Shown piece after piece: positions 9,401-13,217 of a stretch of DNA of 13,217 nt. Source of the DNA: Gonium pectorale (Eukaryota > Chlorophyta > Chlorophyceae > Chlamydomonadales > Volvocaceae). The position numbers were made by a program, and so were the translations under genes. The stretch covers positions 251,489 through 264,705 of the forward strand of contig LSYV01000102.1 of NCBI GenBank assembly GCA_001584585.1. The letters run 5' to 3'. The notes beneath the pieces were generated by a model. It was not told the DNA's origin and searched no databases. It worked only from the letters and a program-made list of their open reading frames with translations. The stretch's first letter is position 1; every line of letters starts with the position of its first letter.

Positions 9401-11116
9401 CGAAATTCTGCGGCAACATTATGCTGTCCGACTCGTCGAACGGCAGGCCCCAGATGAGGGGCCGGCCCATAAACAGCTTTGCGATCCGTGTGGAGGACAA
9501 CCAAGGTGCCGGTGATGATACTGCGCTCAACGGCCTCACGTAAGCTGGCTAGCTGCTGCTTGGTAACTCGCTGCTAGATAGTAAGTGGGATGCGGAAACT
9601 CTAATAAACCCCCAAAATCCCTGCGAAGTACCCATAACCCTTTCATACCCGCCCGGAACAGACGACGAATCGTTAGAAATGATAAGACACGTTGCTCCAT
9701 CCCAATAATATAGACCGCCTCCCTCCCCCCCGCCGCGCCGACGGGCTCCTTCTTTCCACCTCGCCCTAATCAATGCCTATTGTGGCCCCTTCCAGGGTTG
9801 GCTGCCTGGACGGTAGTGCGGTGACGGTGGAGGAAGGCGTCTGGGGTTTATGGTGGGGCACGTTTGCCGGCGACGCCCTTTTGAAGTGTCATTCGGGCGG
9901 CTATTTTACCGGAGCGCGCGCCCGCATGGAGCCGATACAGGGAGGTGGCGACGACACCGCCATGAACTCGCTTGTAAGGCCAGCAGGAGAGGGGAAGGGG
10001 CTATCTAGCGGAGGATGGGGGGTTGGGCAGGAAGAAGAACCTGCAGCTGAACCTGCTGCCAGTCGTTTGAGCATTCCTTGCGTGACAAGACCTCTGCATA
10101 ACTAAGTTGGCCCCGACCTCTACCGTGCCCCCCATCCAGAGCTTCATGTGCAACCAAGGCCAACAATGGTCACCTTGGGAAGGCTATTGGGGATCGTGAG
10201 TCGTATGCATGCTATGTGCTATGCGTGGCGGCAGATAGATAGGCATCGCATGCATTGCACAAATTCCATACGTACGCATCAACGCTGCCTCTCTGTCTGA
10301 TGCATTCGCCCATCCCCATCACCATCCCCACCCACACGCGCATCATAAGTGGAAACACGGCTGTTTTAGTCTGCCACTGCCCACCCCGCGCCTCCTACCT
10401 AGGGGTCCATCGTGCGCGCAGTGTGTATGTTCAATGACCTGTTTTTGATAATAGTGAACACGTACGGACACATAAGGAACGAAGCGGCCTTCCATATTCC
10501 CATTCAAATCACGCAATGACGCACATGGACGCCTGGACGTCGACGTTGCACTTGATTGCAGGTGGGGCCCCTTTGTGTCGTGCCCTTCCAACACCTTCGT
10601 ATGTGGCATGGAGGTTCGCATTGAGGGCATGCAGGTGGGTATCGCTCCTCTTCTGCTGCGACGTCTATCTGCATGCGATGGGAAATCGATCTATAGACGT
10701 ACGTAAAACGAAGTCATTTGCTGGATCCTGCTGGATCCTGCTGGCTTGCTTGTGGGCCTGCTTGCTCATACATGTTCATGCTATGTGTGTCGGATCGTAA
10801 CGAACGAAAAACACCTAAAAACATTCCGATGCACTCATCACTCACGCGCGCGCGGAGAAAGAGCGGCTGACAATGGGCGCGGCCTTCCTTCATTCATTCG
10901 TTGACTTGTTTCTCTTCAAAGTGCATTCAAAGGCATGAACGGCCTCTTGCACTTCTCGCATACTGCTGCTGTGCGTGCGTCTCCAAAGGTTTCTCGTACC
11001 ACACACTTAATCAGTCCCGTCTTGTCATCCGCCGCTGGCTGCATGTATATTTGCAGGGCTCCGGCGGCGACGACACAGCGATGAACGGGCTCAGGCTCAA
11101 GTGCTGCACCTGGTAG
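433..11116 (+). CDS. Multi-exon gene, 5'-partial: large probably secreted protein with C-terminal VMO-I domain
   Basis: Reconstructed exons: 433-509, 1113-1190, 1950-2206, 2497-2513, 2978-3053, 3392-3518, 3865-4010, 4129-4213, 4315-4378, 4566-4752, 5048-5085, 5201-5284, 5592-5692, 6064-6165, 6953-7056, 7268-7357, 7726-7756, 8039-8060, 8258-8331, 8491-8524, 8761-8797, 9029-9047, 9397-9539, 9796-9973, 10140-10195, 10562-10634, 11057-11116. All phases join into 2360 nt: two bases of a split codon, 785 codons and TAG. The first exon starts inside a codon, so the N-terminus and any signal peptide are missing. Residues 1-595 match no family I recognise. They hold a Pro-rich linker (about 89-105), sequons such as NTS, NET, NFS and NGT, and paired cysteines. 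Residues about 598-785 are a VMO-I domain. The role is probably extracellular carbohydrate or matrix binding (inference). Least certain boundaries: the ends of exons 1, 6, 7, 10, 11 and 13; exon 13 could instead end at 5623, also phase 0. The VMO-I exons are solid. Confidence 0.8.
535..668 (+). repeat. G-rich minisatellite of GGCTGGGTG type
   Basis: Degenerate 8- to 10-base units of GGCTGGGTG, GGCTGGCGG and related forms follow one another. The + strand has many runs of three G, so quadruplex formation is possible (inference). Confidence 0.9.
686..733 (+). repeat. Four-copy 12-mer array, telomere-like
   Basis: Four units of TTAGGGACGGGG follow without gaps; the first begins CT and the second reads TTAGGGGTGGGG. 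The TTAGGG core recalls telomeric repeats, but the unit is not a known green-algal telomere repeat. Confidence 0.9.
1191..1949 (+). other. Large intron
   Basis: The donor is CAG|GTGGGC and the acceptor CCTGCAG, which sits after an 11-base C tract (about 1929-1939). Short TACGGCA-type repeats lie near 1677-1720. A 272-codon open frame starting at 1327 crosses the intron and exon in the wrong frame and is not a gene. I recognise nothing else. Confidence 0.6.
2061..2112 (+). other. Proline-rich linker in exon 3
   Basis: The third exon encodes a run of alternating Pro and Ala beginning VPPTAPNPPPAPPAPGAP. Such stretches are typical of hydroxyproline-rich linkers in volvocine wall and matrix proteins (family knowledge). 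Here it separates a two-cysteine segment (FEAC...DRC) from a basic stretch RRHHRFLR. It supports an extracellular destination, but does not prove it. Confidence 0.7.
2497..2513 (+). other. 17-nt micro-exon
   Basis: A pyrimidine-rich tract ending CTCGCAG precedes, and GTAAGC follows, 17 bases that encode part of R-A-L-Q-A-A-D across the junctions. Exon 3 ends in phase 2 and exon 5 must be entered in phase 1; only this 17-nt exon reconciles them. The phase logic is the evidence; no transcript is available. Confidence 0.6.
2514..3864 (+). other. Three introns around exons 5 and 6
   Basis: Introns 2514-2977, 3054-3391 and 3519-3864 hold no RNA gene or mobile element that I can recognise. A GTACATATCGTACATACC-type short repeat lies near 3224-3252. 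The last intron's donor (ATG|GTGCGC) was chosen by phase; GTGGGG at 3538 is an alternative that does not fit the next exon. Confidence 0.5.
4011..4128 (+). other. Putative GC-AG intron
   Basis: The exon reading ...LGLDVMNG ends in AAG and the next good frame, FKLTIKQP, needs entry with one base of a codon. No GT in the right phase is available downstream of the LDVMNG segment. GCGAGC at 4011 gives exactly the needed phase and joins them as NGRAARHFKLTIKQ. The acceptor CCCTCAG at 4128 is good. Alternative: donor CA|GTGAGG at 4031 with an unrecognised exon between. Confidence 0.5.
5693..6063 (+). other. Intron with an 11-base G run
   Basis: The donor is AGG|GTGAGG and the acceptor AACCGCGCAG. 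The intron contains a G11 tract at 5724-5734 and GC-rich sequence. No further feature is seen. Confidence 0.55.
6244..6586 (-). mobile_element. tRNA-derived SINE-like element inside an intron, antisense to the host gene
   Basis: On the minus strand a tRNA-like head (6586 down to 6513) has matching A and B boxes, a perfect T-arm stem (GCGGG/CCCGC) and a GC-rich anticodon-like stem CCGCC/GGCGG. Four inner pairs of the acceptor stem remain, but the three outer pairs are lost. About 270 bases of unrelated body follow, with no run of four T on the transcribed strand. It ends near an ATTCA-type pentamer tail (6244-6260). This order of head, body and short-repeat tail is that of tRNA-derived SINEs, which are known in Chlamydomonas. 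I could not find a convincing target-site duplication, so the ends are approximate. Confidence 0.55.
6524..6578 (-). promoter_or_regulatory. Internal RNA polymerase III promoter (A and B boxes)
   Basis: On the minus strand TAGCTTAACTGG (6578-6567) fits the A-box consensus TRGCNNARYNGG, and GGTTCGAATCC (6534-6524) fits the B box. The 32-base gap is normal for a tRNA. The D-arm and 6-base anticodon loop do not fold as a working tRNA, so I do not call a tRNA gene. Confidence 0.75.
7358..7725 (+). other. Intron
   Basis: The donor is AA|GTGAGT and the acceptor GCGCGCAG. I see nothing recognisable inside. Confidence 0.6.
7726..9047 (+). other. Cluster of very small exons
   Basis: Six consecutive exons of 31, 22, 74, 34, 37 and 19 nt lie here (7726-7756, 8039-8060, 8258-8331, 8491-8524, 8761-8797, 9029-9047). 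Each has a consensus acceptor, a consensus or GC donor, and matching phase. The encoded segment includes DLIFWEYWKSIVKYTFF, rich in aromatic residues, then leads into the VMO-I start. Phase agreement across six small exons is unlikely by chance. Confidence 0.7.
7757..8038 (+). other. Putative GC-AG intron
   Basis: The donor GAG|GCAAGT matches the standard GC-donor consensus and the acceptor is CTGCTGCAG. Joining gives VWIDEAFIEGFIG in one frame, entering exon 18 in phase 0. Using the GT four bases later (7761) would enter exon 18 in the wrong phase. Confidence 0.65.
9048..9396 (+). other. Intron within the VMO-I region
   Basis: The donor is AAG|GTAAGC and the acceptor CATGCGTAG, an unusual TAG. 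No internal feature is recognised. The junction joins WGDWK to IAKFCG, as the VMO-I alignment requires. Confidence 0.7.
10196..11056 (+). other. Two introns around exon 26
   Basis: Introns 10196-10561 and 10635-11056 have GTGAGT and GTGGGT donors and TTGCAG-type acceptors. The second contains a tandem CTGGATCCTG (10721-10740) and a short CG-alternating tract near 10845. No gene is seen in either. Confidence 0.7.
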
Positions 11117-11126
11117 CCGTGCTCTG

Positions 11127-11131
11127 TGTAA
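11127..11131 (+). promoter_or_regulatory. Possible TGTAA polyadenylation signal
   Basis: TGTAA is the usual polyadenylation motif of volvocine algae. This copy lies only 11 bases after the stop codon, which would give a very short 3' UTR. I saw no other copy in the next several hundred bases. Confidence 0.4.
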
Positions 11132-11823
11132 AGGGTGTACAGCGGCGCATGATGAGGTGCTGCACGGTGCTGCAAATGCCGATTCACGGTGCACGGCGTC
11201 AGAATACAGGGTCGCTCACAACAGGCTTTGCTGCCGCGCAGCATGGTCCTGTCATGCTAGAAGGCGCAGCATGCGGCTTGCAGCAGTGCGTGGCAGTGTG
11301 CCCGGGGCCAATGTTGGCTAGTCGTTGCAATAATACGTCTGATCAATACGTTGTGTATGTGGGTACGTACCCATTTGGGACATCTACCCGGTCATGAGTT
11401 GCCAGTGGTCAAGCGTGTTGTCACTCTCACCAGAGGGGTCGGGCGGCTAACATGCACGCGATGGTGGGTGCCCCAGTGGAAAGTTGAGCGCTGTGGCATC
11501 ATTTGTAGTAGTCTGTACGCGGGAATCCAAACTTCAGTGTCCATAGCTGGACTTCCTGGAAACAAGGAATGACGGTATGGGCTGCGGGGCAGAAACTGTG
11601 CATGCAATGTGCCGGAATTCGTCAAGTGCTCTTTGAGAAAGCAAACTAAGTTTTATGCTGAAGGACCCGTGTCTTTCGCCCTGTATTGGCGTCATAGCCA
11701 CATGGGCCCATAGGCGATGGCGGGGCCGGGCTGAGCGGTACTGGCGACTGCTGCTCACAGCTGGGCGGCTTGGAAGGCGGCGGCGAGACGCTCGGCAGCC
11801 CAGTGTTAGCCCCAGCGGCAAAA
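11132..11823. other. Spacer without recognisable gene
   Basis: Open frames here are short, have no recognisable protein content and lack plausible splice partners. A perfect 14-base palindrome TGGGTACGTACCCA lies at 11360-11373. This may be 3' UTR plus intergenic DNA. Confidence 0.5.
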
Positions 11824-11868
11824 GACACACATACACATACACACTCACACGCACACACGCACACACGT
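11824..11868. repeat. CA-rich microsatellite
   Basis: The + strand reads ACACACATACACATACACAC and continues with CGCACACA variants. Read on the minus strand it lies beyond the 3' flank of the retrotransposon remnant and could be part of its tail (inference). Confidence 0.9.
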
Positions 11869-11953
11869 TCCCGAAAAACGCACATATGAGGAGCCAATAA
11901 TAATACGCCCGGTCGTGCACCGATGCGTGTGTTAAGGGGGCAGGCTGTGGTGA

Positions 11954-12018
11954 GGACTCTGGTGTCGGAGTCCTGTACACCGCCCGCCACCGCGGTGTTA
12001 AAGGCCCACCTAGGTGGG
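11954..12018 (-). other. Three consecutive hairpins after the retrotransposon stop codon
   Basis: GGACTC at 11954-11959 pairs with 11968-11973 across an 8-base loop. ACACCGC at 11977-11983 pairs with 11992-11998 across an 8-base loop. CCCACCTAGGTGGG at 12005-12018 is a perfect palindrome. They lie 10-80 bases beyond the stop of the minus-strand ORF, in its presumed 3' UTR. Confidence 0.75.
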
Positions 12019-12028
12019 AGGCTACGGT

Positions 12029-12886
12029 TTACGTTCCGGCAGGGTTGTCAGATGGGGAAAACCGCCCGCGTTCCAGCTGCCGTCTTAGGTACACAATGTC
12101 GGTCAGGGCGTGTACGGCTTGGTCATGCAGGTCGTAACAGCATTGTTGAGCGTCCCGATTCGAAAGACCCAAGTTGATGAGGAGTGGTCTTAGGTCCTTG
12201 CAGATGGTCCTGCCGAACCCAAGGCTTATGGCTTCCCTGCCTGTGTAGCGCACGTTCCAGCCTGCAGCTTGCAGTTCCGAGGCCAGCTGGCGGTGCTGCT
12301 CTGCTTTTTCGTGCTGTTCCTCTGCACGGTTTGTGTCCGCAGTGTATCCTGCTTCAACGATGTGTACCGTGTATCTATTTCTGTCGTCTGGGCCCTGGTA
12401 ACCGCGTTGTTGTGTGTGTCGAAGGGCCAGCTCAGGGATGAGGAGCAGGTCAGGGCGCATCTTGCTGCGGACGTTGTCTGGGGTGTTGGGGAGTAGCCAG
12501 TCTGGTAGCCTCGAGTCGGCCACGTAGTCGGGCAGGTTATGTCTGGCTGTGGCGTCCATGATCATGAAGCATCCACCATTCTGGCCTTTGGAGAGGTATC
12601 TGGCTATTGTAAAGACCGCGTTGTTGTGGCGTTTGATGTACATGGCGTGCATATGGGGGTGCTAACATCCTCCCAGAATGTGTCCCCCTGAGTCGTCCCC
12701 GCGGCAGATCGGGCAGGGTGCTTTCGCCGGAGCTTGCTCTGTGGTGGTCGCGTGTCCCGTGGTTCGCTTCCCATCGCCCTGTCGCAGCGGCCAACCAGGC
12801 CCTGCCCACCCCCAACCCCCTCGAGTGACGCCCAGGAACCAATCAACAACAACAACAACCACCCAACAAGGCCTCCCGCCCTCCAC
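12029..12886 (-). pseudogene. LINE ORF C-terminal fragment: zinc knuckle plus restriction-like endonuclease domain, with in-frame stop
   Basis: The frame is open from 12886 but meaningful from roughly 12790. A CX2CX7HX4C knuckle (CPICRGDDSGGHILGGC, 12715-12665) is followed at once by TAG (12664-12662) in the same frame; then HPHMHAMYIKRHNNAV continues to a natural stop at 12029. In the 207-residue segment counted from the methionine at 12652, RPDLLLIPEL (66-75) and VHIVEAGY (96-103) are spaced like the D and E of PD-(D/E)XK nucleases. The charged helix EEQHEKAEQHRQLASEL follows. This arrangement is known from the C-terminus of R2-, CRE- and Dualen-type elements. The internal stop and missing reverse transcriptase make it non-functional. 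Confidence 0.75.
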
Positions 12887-12890
12887 TCGC

Positions 12891-13217
12891 CGCCCAGAGA
12901 TAGGTATTATGGTACTGCACCCGTGGCCTGAGCGCCGTGCCGCCGCGCCGTCGGGTTACGGCAGCGTGGCGGCCCCTCCCGTCCCCCCCGCAACACCCCT
13001 GTCACGTACCCAAAACACGCCCAACTCGGGGCCCCCACCATTGGCCGCCCGGTGGCCTCCCGACCGCCCAGAGATAGGTATTATGGTACTGCAGCCATGG
13101 CCTGAGTGCCGTGCCGCCGCGCCGTCGGGTTACGGCAGCGTGGCGGCCCCTCCCCTCCCCCCCGCAACACCCCTGTCACGTACCCAAAACACGCCCAACT
13201 CGGGGCCCCCACCTTCG
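12891..13217. repeat. 174-bp tandem repeat, about 1.9 copies, running off the window
   Basis: The first copy is 12891-13064 and the second 13065-13217 (153 bases). Both start CGCCCAGAGATAGGTATTAT. They differ by a handful of substitutions. A partial match (GGCCTCCCG) extends to the left of the first copy, with an indel. The unit has no coding signal that I recognise. It may be a satellite array continuing to the right. Confidence 0.95.

Larger units (their letters stand above)
8761..11116 (+). other. VMO-I domain-coding exons (exons 21-27)
   Basis: The spliced exons encode about 188 residues that follow the vitelline membrane outer layer protein I fold, a beta-prism of three pseudo-repeated sheets. 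The opening reads VTVTDGFWGDWK, like the strand-plus-W-G-x-W start of family members. Repeat 1 ends GAGDDTALNGLTVGCLDGS, repeat 2 ends GGGDDTAMNSLSFMC, and repeat 3 ends GGDDTAMNGLRLKCC followed by TW and the stop. Eight cysteines are present (FC, GC, KC, MC, SC, VC, CC), the number and the terminal Cys-Cys known for hen VMO-I. An insertion of about 15 residues (around SDSSNGRPQMRG, exon 23) separates the first cysteine from the first conserved strand. Exon ends fall after or just before the DDTA motifs. In animals VMO-I coats egg yolk membrane or is secreted by epithelia; its role in algae is unknown to me. Confidence 0.9.
11954..12886 (-). mobile_element. 5'-truncated non-LTR retrotransposon remnant
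   Basis: The remnant carries the region after the reverse transcriptase of a LINE-type element: a zinc knuckle, the segment HPHMHAMYIKRHNNAV, and an endonuclease-like domain. No reverse transcriptase motifs remain; upstream on the minus strand lie a (GTT)n tract and the 174-bp tandem repeats. The 5' end is therefore probably truncated near 12790-12840, and the 3' limit is uncertain. Chlorophytes carry LINEs with a C-terminal restriction-like endonuclease (Dualen/RandI type); assignment to that clade is inference. Confidence 0.7.

Noticed and set aside
11534..11990. Minus-strand open frames of 114-148 codons
   Set aside because: They consist largely of the CA/GT microsatellite translated and show no recognisable protein features.

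Overview
The window looks like nuclear DNA of a green alga, most likely a volvocine/Chlamydomonas-type chlorophyte. It has moderately high GC, very short exons split by many GT-AG introns ending in CAG, simple-sequence tracts inside introns, a TGTAA motif just after the only clear stop codon, and fragments of SINE- and LINE-like retroelements. I see no bacterial-style operon. Most long open frames are intronic or low-complexity artefacts.

About 10.7 kb (433-11116, + strand) is one intron-dense gene whose 5' end lies outside the window or upstream of 433 where I cannot place it. I reconstruct 27 exons whose splice phases chain together into one uninterrupted frame of 785 codons plus TAG. The last ~190 residues (8761-11116) are a VMO-I domain (vitelline membrane outer layer protein I, a three-fold beta-prism). 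It has three repeats, each with a GDDTA(L/M)N motif, and all eight cysteines expected for the family, ending in Cys-Cys. The ~595 residues before it belong to no family I can name. They carry a proline-rich linker, several N-glycosylation sequons and scattered cysteines, which suggests an extracellular, wall or secreted protein. Exons of 17, 19, 22, 31, 34, 37 and 38 nt and two likely GC-AG introns explain why no long ORF represents this gene.

The left flank (1-432) and first intron hold a (CCAA)n tract, a 41-bp partial duplication of an exon start with its acceptor site, a GGCTGGGTG minisatellite and a telomere-like 12-mer array. The 787-nt intron 6166-6952 contains an antisense tRNA-derived SINE-like element with intact A and B boxes. 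To the right of the gene are an apparently empty spacer (11132-11823), a CA-rich microsatellite, three consecutive hairpins, and the minus-strand C-terminal remnant of a non-LTR retrotransposon (zinc knuckle plus restriction-like endonuclease-type domain, with an in-frame stop). The window ends in a 174-bp tandem repeat.

The protein gene and the repeats do not form one pathway. The most interesting object is the multi-domain VMO-I protein, followed by the RLE-type LINE remnant with its hairpin-rich 3' flank.
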